NCBI GenBank assembly: GCA_003222975.1
Contig: QHXN01000055.1
Coordinates: forward strand, 1-41,312
Source of the DNA: Acidobacteriota bacterium
GTDB taxonomy: Bacteria; Acidobacteriota; Blastocatellia; Pyrinomonadales; Pyrinomonadaceae
DNA length: 41,312 nucleotides
Reading direction: 5' to 3'
The position numbers were made by a program, and so were the translations under genes. A model generated the notes under the pieces. It worked only from the letters and a program-made list of their open reading frames with translations. It was not told where the DNA came from and searched no databases. This document shows positions 30,716 to 39,910 of the stretch, piece by piece (position 1 is the first letter of the stretch; every line of letters begins with the position of its first letter).

Positions 30716-32824
30716 ATGAGAAGGCCGCTGTCCGATATGTTAGACCGATACGGCTCGGATCACACACTGCGTCCCGATGTTTCACGGCGGCGTGCTTTAG
30801 TAGTCGCCGTTTTTCTTTGCCTGTGGATGGTGGCGGTCGGGGCGCGCCTCACCTACCTGCAAACGTCGCAGCACGAGTGGCTGGCCCGCCGCGCGCGCGC
30901 GCAGCAGTTGGATGTCGAGCCGCAGGCGGCGGTGCGCGGACTCATCCTCGACCGGCAGGGCCGTGAGCTTGCGCGCAGCGTCGGCGTTGACTCTTTCTTC
31001 GCCGACCCGCGCGAGATCGAGGACGTGGACGCGGCGGCGTCGGGCCTGGCCCGCGTTCTTAAAGTTGACCAGACCTCTCTGGCCGCGCGGCTGAGAGAGG
31101 CGAAGGACGCGAAGCGCGGCTTCGTCTGGCTCGCGCGCAAAGTTGACGAGGAGCAGTCGCGCGCCGTCGAAGGGTTGAAGATCAAGGGCGTCTATCCGGT
31201 CGAGGAGCAGAAGCGTCGCTACCCGAACGGCGCGCTCGCGGCGCACGTCGTCGGCTTCGTCGGGCTGGACGACAAAGGTCTGGCCGGGGTTGAGCAGATG
31301 TACGACGCGGCGCTGACGGGCGAGCCGGGCCGCCTCGTCGTTGATACGGACGCGAAGCGCCGCGCGTTCGAGAGCGCGGGCAGCGCGCCGCAGGACGGGC
31401 GGACGCTTGTGCTCACGATTGATCAGACCGTGCAGTACATCGTCGAGCGCGAGCTGACTGCCGCCGTCGAGAAGTCGCAGGCGAAGTCGGGTGCGGCGGT
31501 CGTCATTGATCCGCGCACGGGCGAGATTCTGGCGCTCGCAAACGCGCCCGCGTTTGACCCGAACGACGCCGCGGGCGTGAGCGCGGACGCGCGACGTAAC
31601 GCCGCGCTGCAAAACATCTACGAGCCAGGCTCGACCTTCAAGGTCGTCGCCTACTCCGGCTCGCTCGAAGAGAAGTTGATCAAGCCGGACGACAAGATCG
31701 AATGCCCCGGCTCGATCAGCGTCCCCGGACGTGTCGTGCACGACCACGCGCGCGGGACGCTGACGGCGACCGAGGCGCTGGCGAAGTCTTCTAACGTCGC
31801 GGCCATCAAGCTCGGCATGCGCCTGGGCAACGAGCGCCTGTACGACTACATACGCCGCTTCGGCTTCGGCTCGAAGACGGGCGTGGAGTTGCCGGGCGAG
31901 ACGGCGGGCCTCGTGCGCCCCGTCTCGAAGTGGCAGCCGGGTTCCATCGGCTCAGTCCCAATCGGCCAGGAGGTCGGCGTCACGCCCGTGCAGATGGCGG
32001 CGGCCTACGCGACGATTGCCAACGACGGCGTGCGCGTCGCGCCGCATCTCGTGCGCGAGGTGCGCGACGCAGAAGGCAAAGTCGTTGAACAGTCGCAGCC
32101 CGAATCGCACCGCGTCGTCAGCGCGGAGACGGCGCGCGAGTTGCGCGGGATGCTGGAGATGGTGACGCTCAAAGGCACGGCGCGCGCCGCCCGGCTCGAA
32201 GGCTACACGGCGGCGGGCAAGACCGGCACGGCGCAGAAGGTTGACCCGAAGACGCACGCCTACTCGCAGACGAAGTACGTCGGCTCGTTCGTCGGCTTCG
32301 CGCCCGTGGAGAACCCTGCGGCGGTCATCATCGTCGTCTTAGACGAGCCGGTCGGCGCGCACCAGGGCGGCGCGGTGGCCGCGCCCGTCTTCAGCGAGAT
32401 CGCCGATCAAATCCTGCCGTACCTCGACGTGATGCCGGACAACGCGCCGGACGCGAAAGCGCCCGCCCGCCAACTCGCCGCCGCGCCCGCGCCCGCGCTG
32501 ACCGCGTCGGCGCAGGCGGCAGCCCGCGCGGCGAAGGAGCATGAGGGCGCGACGGTCTCGACCGTCGCGCTGCCGGAAGTGGCAGTGAGTACGACGCCGG
32601 GCGGCGAGATTAGCGAGATAGTCTATGCGTCGGCGGGCGAGCGCGCGCTGCTGATGCCGGACTTGCGCGGGCGGAGCGTCCGCGACGTGGCGCGCGTCTG
32701 CGCGCAGCTCGGCCTCGAACTCGAAGCGCGCGGCGAGGGCCGCGCCGTGCGTCAAACTCCCGCGGTCGGCTCACAGGTCGAGGCCGGCCAGTCCGTCCGC
32801 ATCGAGTTCGGGCGGGGCGAGTGA
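30716..32824 (+). CDS. ftsI: Peptidoglycan transpeptidase FtsI (PBP3) with a C-terminal PASTA domain
   Basis: 702 residues. Cytosolic tail, transmembrane helix (LVVAVFLCLWMVAVGARLTY), dimerisation domain (VRGLILDRQGRELARS), then the transpeptidase with STFK at 306-309 (nucleophile Ser306), SSN at 358-360 and KTGT from Lys502. After a Pro/Ala linker a PASTA repeat fills about 640-702 (LLMPDLRGRSVRDVARVCAQ, GLELEAR, VGSQVEAGQSVRIEF). FtsI crosslinks septal peptidoglycan with FtsW. PASTA in FtsI is common in Gram-positives and present in some acidobacteria; here it would bind wall fragments or the divisome. Confidence 0.95.
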   Translation: MRRPLSDMLDRYGSDHTLRPDVSRRRALVVAVFLCLWMVAVGARLTYLQTSQHEWLARRARAQQLDVEPQAAVRGLILDRQGRELARSVGVDSFFADPREIEDVDAAASGLARVLKVDQTSLAARLREAKDAKRGFVWLARKVDEEQSRAVEGLKIKGVYPVEEQKRRYPNGALAAHVVGFVGLDDKGLAGVEQMYDAALTGEPGRLVVDTDAKRRAFESAGSAPQDGRTLVLTIDQTVQYIVERELTAAVEKSQAKSGAAVVIDPRTGEILALANAPAFDPNDAAGVSADARRNAALQNIYEPGSTFKVVAYSGSLEEKLIKPDDKIECPGSISVPGRVVHDHARGTLTATEALAKSSNVAAIKLGMRLGNERLYDYIRRFGFGSKTGVELPGETAGLVRPVSKWQPGSIGSVPIGQEVGVTPVQMAAAYATIANDGVRVAPHLVREVRDAEGKVVEQSQPESHRVVSAETARELRGMLEMVTLKGTARAARLEGYTAAGKTGTAQKVDPKTHAYSQTKYVGSFVGFAPVENPAAVIIVVLDEPVGAHQGGAVAAPVFSEIADQILPYLDVMPDNAPDAKAPARQLAAAPAPALTASAQAAARAAKEHEGATVSTVALPEVAVSTTPGGEISEIVYASAGERALLMPDLRGRSVRDVARVCAQLGLELEARGEGRAVRQTPAVGSQVEAGQSVRIEFGRGE

Positions 32825-32826
32825 AC

Positions 32827-32952
32827 AGAAGCTGATAGCTGTTAGCTTCTGCCCTTCTGATGTCGAGCGATGAAGTGAAACTTATTGCCCCAGAAAAACA
32901 GAAAGCTGAAGGCTAACAGCTAACAGCCAACAGCTATTAGCTAACAGCTTCC
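32827..32952. repeat. Heptad hairpin, family D (word GTTAGCT), unequal arms
   Basis: Short 5' arm (32827-32850: GAAGCTGATAGCTGTTAGCT) and a longer 3' arm (32903-32952) with units GGCTAAC, AGCTAAC, AGCCAAC, AGCTATT, AGCTAAC. It starts 2 nt after the ftsI stop. The centre of about 50 nt shows no heptad phase. Confidence 0.85.
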
Positions 32953-32969
32953 TTCCCCGGAAAGGTGAG

Positions 32970-33191
32970 ATGAGAAATCAGAGGACGCCGGTTAATTCTC
33001 CACCGAACGATGTTTACGACGGAGGGGAGATGAGACGACGAATCGCCGACTGCCGCGAGCGTTTGCGCCGCAACCGCGCCTCGCGCAGAATAACGGAACG
33101 CGCCACTCCCCACATGGACGATTTCGCGGCAGCCGAGCCTGAGTTGGCGCTCGCCTACGCCGGGACGGAAGTCCGCGAGGAGGAGGTCTAA
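32970..33191 (+). CDS. Small basic protein of unknown function in the usual murE position
   Basis: 73 residues from the ATG at 32970, or 53 from the ATG at 33030, which follows GGAGGGGAG and is the better-supported start. The core MRRRIADCRERLRRNRASRR is strongly basic, followed by an acidic end (MDDFAAAEPELALAYAGTEV). I do not recognise it and it has no similarity to MurE. Both starts have purine-rich leaders, and codon use matches the neighbours, which supports real coding. Confidence 0.5.
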   Translation: MRNQRTPVNSPPNDVYDGGEMRRRIADCRERLRRNRASRRITERATPHMDDFAAAEPELALAYAGTEVREEEV

Positions 33192-33264
33192 CGGGCGGCC
33201 CGGCTCTCCCTCCGACGTGCGCGGGCCGTGCCGCAAACGTCTCAGGCCGGGAGGAAGAGACCGA

Positions 33265-34734
33265 GTGAAGACAGCCGAAGCGAAAATTCTGATGCGCGCC
33301 TCCGCGGAGGCCGCGCGGGAGTTCTTTGACAAAGGAATAAAAGGCTTTTCGATTGACTCGCGCGCGACCGCGCCGGGCGAGCTGTTCTTCGCCCTCTCGC
33401 CCGAAGATTACCGGCGGCACTGCTTCACGGCCACGTCTTTCGCAGACGCGCACCGCTTCATCCCGCAGGCGTTCGAGCAGGGCGCGGTCGCCGCGGTCGC
33501 GCGCGCCGAACGCGTAGAAGGCGATGAAGAGTTGCGTCCCTATCGCGACCGTTTGTTGCTCGTCGAAGACGTGATTGAAGCGCTGCAACAACTCGCGCGT
33601 GGCGTCATCGAGTCGTGGGGCCGCGCGGTCGTCGGCATCACGGGCAGCGCGGGCAAGACGACGACGAAGGACTTGACCGCGCACGTCCTCGGCGCGACCG
33701 GAAGGAGGGTCTTGCGCAGCCGCAAGAACTACAACAACGAGCTGGGCGTGGCGCTCTCGGTCTTGCAGATGGAGTCCAATGGTGCTAGCCCCGCGGACTT
33801 CGACGTGGCCGTGCTTGAGATGGGCATGTCCATGCCGGGCGAGATCGCGCGGCACTGCCGCGTCGCGCCGCCTGACGTTTCGGTCGTTACCAACGTCGCG
33901 CCCGTGCACCTCGAATTCATGGGCACGGTCGAGGCCATCGCCCGTGGCAAGGCGCAACTGGTCGAGGGTTTGAAGCCGGGCGGCACCGCCGTCCTGAACG
34001 CCGACGACGAGCGCGTCGCGGCGATGCGCGAGAAGGCCCGACACGCCGCGCGCATCGTCACCTACGGACTCGGCGAGTCGGCGGACGTTCGGGCCGTCGG
34101 GCTGGAGGCGGTCGGCGTCGGCGCAAGCCGCTTCCTTTTGCGGACGCCGGAGGGCGAGGCCTCGGTCGTGCTGCCGATGCACGGCAGGCACAACGTCCTG
34201 AACGCGCTCGCGGCCTCCGCGGTGGCGACGCACTTTGGAGTCACGGCGGAAGAGATCGCGGCTGCCCTTGCCACGGCAGCGCCTTCGGAGATGCGCGGCG
34301 AGGTCTTGCGCTTCGCCGAAGGGTTCACGGTCGTTGACGACTCGTACAACTCGAACCCGCACTCGCTCCTGAGCATGGCCGAGGCCGTGGCGCAAGGGGG
34401 CGAGTCGGTGAAGCGGCGAGTCGTCGTCGCGGGCGAGATGCTTGAGCTGGGCGCGGAGTCGGAGGCGCTCCACCGCGAGGCGGGGCGCGAGATCGCAAGA
34501 CTCGGCGTTGAAGTGCTGTGGGGTGTGCGCGGCGACGCGCGCGAGTTGGTCGAGGGGGCGCGCGAGGCGGGCATGGGCGCGGAGACGACCCGCTTCTTCG
34601 AGTCGTCCGACGAGGCCGCCGACGCGCTCAAGTCCTTCGTCCGCGCGGGCGACCTCGTCCTCGTCAAAGGCTCGCGCGGCGTCCACACGGAAAGGGTTGT
34701 CGAGGCGTTGAAGGAGAGACACGAACTGAAATGA
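33265..34734 (+). CDS. murF: UDP-MurNAc-tripeptide:D-Ala-D-Ala ligase
   Basis: 489 residues from a GTG at 33265 preceded by GGAGGAAGAG. N-terminal substrate domain (FSIDSRATAPGELFFALSPE), central ATPase with GITGSAGKTTTKDLTAHVLG, the MurF-typical SRKNYNNELGVALSVL, HLEFMGTVEAIARGKAQLVE, and C-terminal DDSYNSNPHSLLSM and GEMLELGAESEALHREAG. It adds D-Ala-D-Ala to the UDP-MurNAc-tripeptide. The TGA stop is read from the first word of the following heptad hairpin. MurE, which makes its substrate, is not encoded next to it. Confidence 0.95.
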   Translation: MKTAEAKILMRASAEAAREFFDKGIKGFSIDSRATAPGELFFALSPEDYRRHCFTATSFADAHRFIPQAFEQGAVAAVARAERVEGDEELRPYRDRLLLVEDVIEALQQLARGVIESWGRAVVGITGSAGKTTTKDLTAHVLGATGRRVLRSRKNYNNELGVALSVLQMESNGASPADFDVAVLEMGMSMPGEIARHCRVAPPDVSVVTNVAPVHLEFMGTVEAIARGKAQLVEGLKPGGTAVLNADDERVAAMREKARHAARIVTYGLGESADVRAVGLEAVGVGASRFLLRTPEGEASVVLPMHGRHNVLNALAASAVATHFGVTAEEIAAALATAAPSEMRGEVLRFAEGFTVVDDSYNSNPHSLLSMAEAVAQGGESVKRRVVVAGEMLELGAESEALHREAGREIARLGVEVLWGVRGDARELVEGAREAGMGAETTRFFESSDEAADALKSFVRAGDLVLVKGSRGVHTERVVEALKERHELK

Positions 34735-34814
34735 TGAATGATGAATGCGGAATGATGAATGAAGGCAGGCATGCGCTTTTTAATTCATCATTCATCATTC
34801 CGCATTCATCATTT
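34729..34814. repeat. Heptad hairpin, family B (word ATGAATG)
   Basis: 5' arm 34729-34763 (ATGATGA, ATGATGA, ATGCGGA, ATGATGA) and 3' arm 34780-34814 whose complement reads ATGATGA, ATGCGGA, ATGATGA, ATGATGA; the GCGGA unit is again displaced by one heptad. The apical part AAGGCAGGCATGCGCTTTTT is partly self-complementary. It bridges the murF stop and the mraY start (8 nt away). Confidence 0.92.
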
Positions 34815-34822
34815 CGACTCCG

Positions 34823-35983
34823 ATGATCTACTACATCTTCTACGACTGGCTCTTCAAGACGCTCTCGGCGGGCGGGGGCGGCGAGTCCTACTTCGTCAAG
34901 GCGCTGAACGTCTTCCAGTACGTGACGTTTCGGACGGCCTACGGAGCGGTGACGGCGCTTTTGATCTCGCTCGTCTTCGGCGGTCGCGTCATCGAGTACC
35001 TGCGCCGCCTGAACGTCGGGCAGATGATCCGCGAGGAGGGGCCGCAGGCGCACCAGGCCAAGCGCGGCACGCCGACGATGGGCGGCGTGCTCATCATCGG
35101 CTCGGTCGTGATCTCGACGCTGCTGTGGGCGCGGCTCTCCAGCCTCTACGTCTGGATCGTGCTGATCGCGACGACCGGCTTCGCCGTCATCGGGTTCATT
35201 GACGACTACAAGAAGGTCGCGAAGAAGCAGAGCCTCGGACTGAAGGGGCGCTGGAAACTCGGCGGGCAGTTGGCTATAGCCGTCGGCGTGTGGGGCGCGC
35301 TTCTGGTCTTCACGTACTACGGCTGGGCCGACTACTCCTGGAAGCTCAGCCTGCCGTTCTTCAAGCAGACGGCTCTGTCGCGCGTCACGGACATCGGCCC
35401 CGTCGTCTACCTGCCGTTCATCGCGATAGTGCTGCTCGGCTTCTCGAACGCGGTGAATTTGACGGACGGTCTGGACGGGCTGGCGATCAGTGTGACGGTC
35501 ATCGCGATGGCGACGCTGACCGCCTTCACTTACATCAGCGGCGACAAGCGCTGGGCCGACTACGTGGGACTCGAACACCAGTCGGAGATCGGCGAGCTGA
35601 CGATCTTCTGCGGGGCGATGGTCGGCGCGAGTTTGGGCTTCCTGTGGTACAACGCGCCGCCCGCCGAAGTCTTCATGGGCGACGTGGGCAGCCTCGCCAT
35701 CGGCGGGGCCATCGGCACCATCGGCGTGCTGACGAAGCAGGAGCTGATTCTGGTTTTAATCGGCGGCGTCTACGTGATCGAGGCGCTGTCGGTGACGCTC
35801 CAGGTCTCCTTCTTCAAGATGACGAAGCGGAGTTCGGGCACGGGCCGGCGGCTTTTCCGTATGACGCCGCTGCACCACCACTTCGAGATGTCGGGCTGGA
35901 AGGAGCCGAAGATCGTCTTCCGCTTTCTCATCATCGCGATCCTGTTCGCGCTGCTGAGCCTTTCGACCTTGAAGCTGAGGTGA
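34823..35983 (+). CDS. mraY: Phospho-N-acetylmuramoyl-pentapeptide transferase
   Basis: 386 residues with about ten transmembrane helices. [20 protein letters not shown], the Asp-rich [38 protein letters not shown], and [18 protein letters not shown], then [20 protein letters not shown], are diagnostic. It loads MurNAc-pentapeptide onto undecaprenyl phosphate, forming lipid I at the inner membrane. The ATG at 34823 has no Shine-Dalgarno because the hairpin occupies the leader. Confidence 0.97.
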   Translation: MIYYIFYDWLFKTLSAGGGGESYFVKALNVFQYVTFRTAYGAVTALLISLVFGGRVIEYLRRLNVGQMIREEGPQAHQAKRGTPTMGGVLIIGSVVISTLLWARLSSLYVWIVLIATTGFAVIGFIDDYKKVAKKQSLGLKGRWKLGGQLAIAVGVWGALLVFTYYGWADYSWKLSLPFFKQTALSRVTDIGPVVYLPFIAIVLLGFSNAVNLTDGLDGLAISVTVIAMATLTAFTYISGDKRWADYVGLEHQSEIGELTIFCGAMVGASLGFLWYNAPPAEVFMGDVGSLAIGGAIGTIGVLTKQELILVLIGGVYVIEALSVTLQVSFFKMTKRSSGTGRRLFRMTPLHHHFEMSGWKEPKIVFRFLIIAILFALLSLSTLKLR

Positions 35984-35990
35984 GGAGAAA

Positions 35991-36072
35991 CGATGAATGA
36001 TGAGTGATGAATGATGAATTTTAAGGCGCTCGCGCATTTCATTCATCATTCCGCATTCATCATTCCGCATTT
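35991..36072. repeat. Heptad hairpin, family B (word ATGAATG)
   Basis: 5' arm 35991-36022 (CGATGAA, TGATGAG, TGATGAA, TGATGAA) and 3' arm 36040-36072 (CATTCAT, CATTCCG, CATTCAT, CATTCCG). GCGGAAT units are present only in the 3' arm, so pairing is imperfect. The tip is AAGGCGCTCGCGCATTT. It lies between mraY and murD. Confidence 0.88.
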
Positions 36073-36078
36073 ATTTTG

Positions 36079-37482
36079 ATGGAGCTTGACGGCAAAAAAG
36101 TCCTGGTGGTCGGCGCGGGCCGTAGCGGCGTGGCGGCGTCGCGGTTCCTCGCGGCGCGCGGCGCGCTCGTCGTCTTAAACGACCGCAAGGGTTTCATTGA
36201 CTGGCCGAACGACGCGCTGGCGCTCAAGGGCGACGGCGTCGTCAAGCTGCTCGCGGGCGACGTGCCTTCGTGGCTGCTCGACCAGGTGGAGCTTGTGGTT
36301 TTAAGCCCCGGCGTGCCGACCAAAAGCATCCCCGCCCGCTACGCCGAGCGCGCGGGCGCGGAAGTCATCGGCGAGGTCGAGCTGGCGTGGCGTTTTTTGA
36401 AGGGTCGCGTCGTCGGCATCACGGGCACGAACGGGAAGACGACCACCACGACGCTCGTCGGCGAGTTGCTGAAGGACGCAGGGCTGCCGACGCAGGTCGG
36501 CGGCAACATCGGCACGCCGCTCGTCTCGCTCGTCGAGTCGTCGCGCGAAGACGGCTGGACGGTGGTCGAGCTTTCGAGCTACCAGCTCGAAACCATCAGA
36601 GAGTTCCGCCCGACGGTGGCCGTGGTGCTGAACTTGATGCCCGACCATATGGATCGCTACGAGACGCTCGCAGACTACGGCGCGGCCAAGCACCGAATCT
36701 TCCGCAACCAGACCGGGGGCGACGTGGCGATTTTGAACGCGGACGACGCGGTCGTCTCCTCCTGGGCTTCGGGCCTGGAAGCGCACGTCTGTATGTTCAG
36801 CACGGCGCGCGAACTCGAAGAGGGGTTGTTCCTCCGGAGGCGCGAACTCGTCGCGCGCACCTGGTCGGGCGAGCGCGTTCTCCTGACGCGCGACGAGATG
36901 CAGTTGAAGGGCTTGCACAACGTCCAGAACACCCTGGCGGCGCTCGCCGCGGGCCTTTCGTGCGGCGCGTCGCCCGACTCGATGCGCGAAACCGTGCGCC
37001 GCTTCGCGCCCGTCGAGCACCGGCTCGAACGCGTGGCGGAAGTCGGAGGCGTCACGTTCTACAACGACTCGAAGGCGACGAACGTGGACGCGGCGGTCAA
37101 GGCGGTCGAGGCGCTCGCGGACGAGCCGGGCCGGATAGTTCTCATCCTCGGCGGGCGCGGCAAGAACGCGCCCTACGCGCCGCTCGCGCCGCTCGTCCAC
37201 AGGCACGCGCGCGCGCTCGTCCTCATCGGCGAGGACGCCGAGCGCATCGAGGGCGAGTTGAAAAACTTCGCGCGCGTCCTGCGCGCATCAGACATGGCCG
37301 ACGCGGTGCGTCGGGCTTACCGTGCGGCGGAGCCGGGCGACGTTGTGCTGCTCGCCCCGGCCTGCGCCAGCTTCGACATGTTTCAGAGCTACGAGCACCG
37401 CGGGCGCGCGTTCAAGGAAGAGTTGAAGAAAATGATGAATGCCGAATGCGGAATGATGAATGAGAAGGTGCACGCCTCCTGA
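36079..37482 (+). CDS. murD: UDP-MurNAc-L-alanine:D-glutamate ligase
   Basis: 467 residues from the ATG at 36079. Rossmann N-terminus KKVLVVGAGRSGVAASRFLA, ATP loop GITGTNGKTTTTTLVGELLK, then GGNIGTPLVSLVE, ELSSYQLETI, LMPDHMDRYETLADYGAAKH, HRLERVAEVGGVTFYNDSKA and ILGGRGKNAPYAPL. It adds D-Glu to UDP-MurNAc-L-Ala. The last about 18 residues (MMNAECGMMNEKVHAS) are read from a heptad hairpin and are not MurD-like; the native end is probably around EELKK. Start has no Shine-Dalgarno. Confidence 0.95.
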   Translation: MELDGKKVLVVGAGRSGVAASRFLAARGALVVLNDRKGFIDWPNDALALKGDGVVKLLAGDVPSWLLDQVELVVLSPGVPTKSIPARYAERAGAEVIGEVELAWRFLKGRVVGITGTNGKTTTTTLVGELLKDAGLPTQVGGNIGTPLVSLVESSREDGWTVVELSSYQLETIREFRPTVAVVLNLMPDHMDRYETLADYGAAKHRIFRNQTGGDVAILNADDAVVSSWASGLEAHVCMFSTARELEEGLFLRRRELVARTWSGERVLLTRDEMQLKGLHNVQNTLAALAAGLSCGASPDSMRETVRRFAPVEHRLERVAEVGGVTFYNDSKATNVDAAVKAVEALADEPGRIVLILGGRGKNAPYAPLAPLVHRHARALVLIGEDAERIEGELKNFARVLRASDMADAVRRAYRAAEPGDVVLLAPACASFDMFQSYEHRGRAFKEELKKMMNAECGMMNEKVHAS

Positions 37483-37518
37483 GATTCAACACACATCATT
37501 TCGCATTCGGCGTTGAGC
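37431..37518. repeat. Heptad hairpin, family B (word ATGAATG), overlapping the murD 3' end
   Basis: 5' arm 37431-37463 (ATGATGA, ATGCCGA, ATGCGGA, ATGATGA) is coding for the end of MurD; 3' arm 37483-37518 is more diverged (ATTCAAC, ACACATC, ATTTCGC, ATTCGGC). Tip AAGGTGCACGCCTCC is partly self-complementary. The murD stop (37480-37482) lies at the tip. ftsW starts 4 nt after the element. Confidence 0.85.
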
Positions 37519-37521
37519 GTT

Positions 37522-38751
37522 ATGGCTAGGAAGCTACAGGCAGACGAGTGGTTGTTCGGAGCGACGGTGGCGTTGGCGCTGTTCGGCGTCATCATGGTTT
37601 ACAGCGCGTCGGCCATCGTCGCGGCGGGCGAGAACCACACGCAGTATTTCTACGTGGCGCGGCAGGGCCTGTGGACGCTCATCGGACTGGCGGCGATGCT
37701 CGCCGGGATGCGCTTCGACTACGGGCGTTTGCGCAGCCCGGCCATCGCCTACGGCCTGCTCGCGCTGTCGGTCGTGCTGCTCGTCGGCGTGTTCGCCTTC
37801 TCGCCCGTCAACGGCGCGCGGCGCTGGATTCGCTTCGCGGGCTTCTCGATGCAGCCGTCGGAGATCGCCAAGCTCTCGCTCGCCATTTTCCTCGCGCGTT
37901 TTCTTGAGCGGCGCGCGGGGCGCGAGGCGGACTTCTGGCGCACGTTCGTGCCGTCGGTGGCGGTGACGGGGTTGCTCGCGCTCCTGGTCGTGGCCGAGCC
38001 TGACCTGGGGACGGCCTTGATGCTGGCGGTCGTCTGCACGGTCGTTCTGTTCACGGCGGGCGCGCAGCTTCGTCACATGGCGCTGGCCGCCGCGCCCGCG
38101 CTCATGGGCTTGGCGGGGCTACTCATCTTCGTGCCGTTCCGTATGCGGCGCATGACGGCGTTCCTCGACCCGTGGGCAGACCCGCAGGGCACGAGCTATC
38201 AGGTCGTGCAGTCTCTGCTCGCCGTCGGCTCTGGCGGGGTGCACGGGCTGGGGTTCACGGAAGGAAGGCAGAAGATGTTCTTCCTGCCGTTCGCGCACTC
38301 GGACTTTATCTTTGCCGTCGTGGGCGAGGAGCTGGGGCTGTTCGGCGCTCTGGCGGTCGTCGCGTTGTTCGGCCTGTTCCTGTGGCGGGGGATGCGCGCC
38401 GCGCTTCGCGCGCCCGACAGGTTCGGCACGCTGCTCGGCATGGGGATAGTGACGGGCATCGTGGCGCAGGCGCTCTTCAATATGAGCGTCGTGCTGGCGA
38501 TGCTGCCGACGAAGGGCATCCCGCTGCCGTTCATCTCCTACGGCGGCTCGTCGCTCGTGCCGACGCTCTTCGCCGTCGGCGTCGTCTTGAACATCTCGCA
38601 GCACGCGAGCGCCAGCCACGGCTCTGCGCTCGCGCCGGTCTTTGAAGGAGGCAGTCCAGCCGCGCCGGCGCGCCGCGCCGCCGCGACGCAGCCGCGACCG
38701 TCAGGCGTCTCGACGATGCGCTCGCTGCTGCGCGGCGAGGCGCGGGGGTAA
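37522..38751 (+). CDS. ftsW: Septal peptidoglycan glycosyltransferase FtsW
   Basis: 409 residues with about ten transmembrane helices. SEDS-family motifs: VMVYSAS-like IMVYSASAI, NGARRWIRFAGFSMQPSEIA, VAEPDLGTALML, then DPQGTSYQVVQSLLAVGSGG and GLGFTEGRQKMFFLPFAHSD (catalytic SEDS loop), FIFAVVGEELGLFGAL and PLPFISYGGSSLVPTLFAVG. It polymerises lipid II together with FtsI. The C-terminal tail is Ala/Pro/Arg-rich. The ATG at 37522 is used; TTG at 37513 is possible. murG starts 2 nt after the stop. Confidence 0.95.
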   Translation: MARKLQADEWLFGATVALALFGVIMVYSASAIVAAGENHTQYFYVARQGLWTLIGLAAMLAGMRFDYGRLRSPAIAYGLLALSVVLLVGVFAFSPVNGARRWIRFAGFSMQPSEIAKLSLAIFLARFLERRAGREADFWRTFVPSVAVTGLLALLVVAEPDLGTALMLAVVCTVVLFTAGAQLRHMALAAAPALMGLAGLLIFVPFRMRRMTAFLDPWADPQGTSYQVVQSLLAVGSGGVHGLGFTEGRQKMFFLPFAHSDFIFAVVGEELGLFGALAVVALFGLFLWRGMRAALRAPDRFGTLLGMGIVTGIVAQALFNMSVVLAMLPTKGIPLPFISYGGSSLVPTLFAVGVVLNISQHASASHGSALAPVFEGGSPAAPARRAAATQPRPSGVSTMRSLLRGEARG

Positions 38752-38753
38752 GC

Positions 38754-39839
38754 ATGCGCGTGCTCATCGCCGCGGGCGGCACGGGCGGGCACATCTATCC
38801 CGGCATCGCGTTGGCGAAGGAGTTGATGCGCCGCGACCCAGCCTCGGTCGTCCGCTTCGTCGGCACGGCGCGCGGGCTTGAGACGCGGCTCGTGCCGCGG
38901 GCCGGGTTTGAACTATCGCTCATTGAATCGGCGGGGCTGAAGAACGTCGGGGCGGCGGGGAAGTTGAAGGGGCTGCTGGTGCTGCCCAAGAGCCTTCTCG
39001 CGGCGCGGCGTTTGATAAAGGAGTTCCGCCCTGAGACGGTCGTCGGCGTGGGCGGCTACGTTTCGGGGCCAGTGCTTTTGACGGCGGCGTTGATGAGAGT
39101 CGCGACGCTCGTCCTTGAGCCGAACGCGCTGCCGGGTTTTACGAACCGGCAGCTCGCGCGCTTCGTTGACGCGGCGGCGGTCACGTTCGAGGAGTCGCTT
39201 CGGTTCTTCCGCGGCAAGGGCGTCGTCACAGGCAACCCCGTGCGGCGCGAGTTCTTTGAGATACCGAAGAAGGAGCGCGACCCCACGCGCTTCTCTTTGC
39301 TCGTCTTCGGCGGCTCGCAGGGCGCGCGCGCCATCAATGAAGGGGTGCTCGCGGCGCTCGCGCACCTCGAAGAGCACAAGGGCGTGCTTCGCATCGTCCA
39401 CCAGACGGGCGAGGCCGACTTTGAAAAGGTGCGCGCGGGCTACGAGGCCGCGGGCTGGAATGAGCAGGCGGACGCGCGCAAGTACATTGACGACATGGTC
39501 GCGTTCTTTGCCGAAAGCGACCTCGTCGTCTGCCGCGCCGGAGCGACGACGACGGCGGAACTCATCGCGGCGGGCAAGGCCTCGCTGATGATCCCGTTCC
39601 CCTTCGCCGCGGACGACCACCAGCGCAGGAACGCCGAGGCTTTGGAGAAGGCGGGAGCAAGCCGCATGGTCTTGCAACAGGACGCGACGGGCGAACGGCT
39701 CGCCCGCGAAATCGGCTCGCTCGTTGAAAACCCGGAGCGCGTCACGCAGATGGAAGAGGCCGCTCGGAGTCTGGCGCGCGGCGACGCCGCGGTCGCGGCA
39801 GTAGATTTGATGGAAAAGCTGTTAGCTGTTAGCCGTTAG
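38754..39839 (+). CDS. murG: UDP-GlcNAc:lipid I GlcNAc transferase
   Basis: 361 residues. MRVLIAAGGTGGHIYPGIAL is the N-terminal glycine loop 1, VGVGGYVSGPVLLTAALMRV and EPNALPGFTNR follow, then VFGGSQGARAINEGV and the UDP-binding CRAGATTTAELIAAGKASLM and PFAADDHQRRNAEAL. It makes lipid II on the cytosolic face of the membrane. GGGGG lies 5 nt before the ATG within the end of ftsW. The last eight residues KLLAVSR plus stop are encoded by the 5' arm of a heptad hairpin. Confidence 0.96.
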   Translation: MRVLIAAGGTGGHIYPGIALAKELMRRDPASVVRFVGTARGLETRLVPRAGFELSLIESAGLKNVGAAGKLKGLLVLPKSLLAARRLIKEFRPETVVGVGGYVSGPVLLTAALMRVATLVLEPNALPGFTNRQLARFVDAAAVTFEESLRFFRGKGVVTGNPVRREFFEIPKKERDPTRFSLLVFGGSQGARAINEGVLAALAHLEEHKGVLRIVHQTGEADFEKVRAGYEAAGWNEQADARKYIDDMVAFFAESDLVVCRAGATTTAELIAAGKASLMIPFPFAADDHQRRNAEALEKAGASRMVLQQDATGERLAREIGSLVENPERVTQMEEAARSLARGDAAVAAVDLMEKLLAVSR

Positions 39840-39903
39840 CTTTTAGCCGGAACAAGAAGCTGACTGCCGGAAGCTAACAGCTAATGGCTAATAGCTAACA
39901 GCT
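39814..39903. repeat. Heptad hairpin, family D (word GTTAGCT), overlapping the murG 3' end
   Basis: 5' arm 39814-39848 (AGCTGTT, AGCTGTT, AGCCGTT, AGCTTTT, AGCC) encodes the end of MurG and contains its TAG stop. 3' arm 39871-39903 (AGCTAAC, AGCTAAT, GGCTAAT, AGCTAAC, AGC). Tip of 22 nt. murC starts 8 nt after it. Confidence 0.9.
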
Positions 39904-39910
39904 CTTGAAT

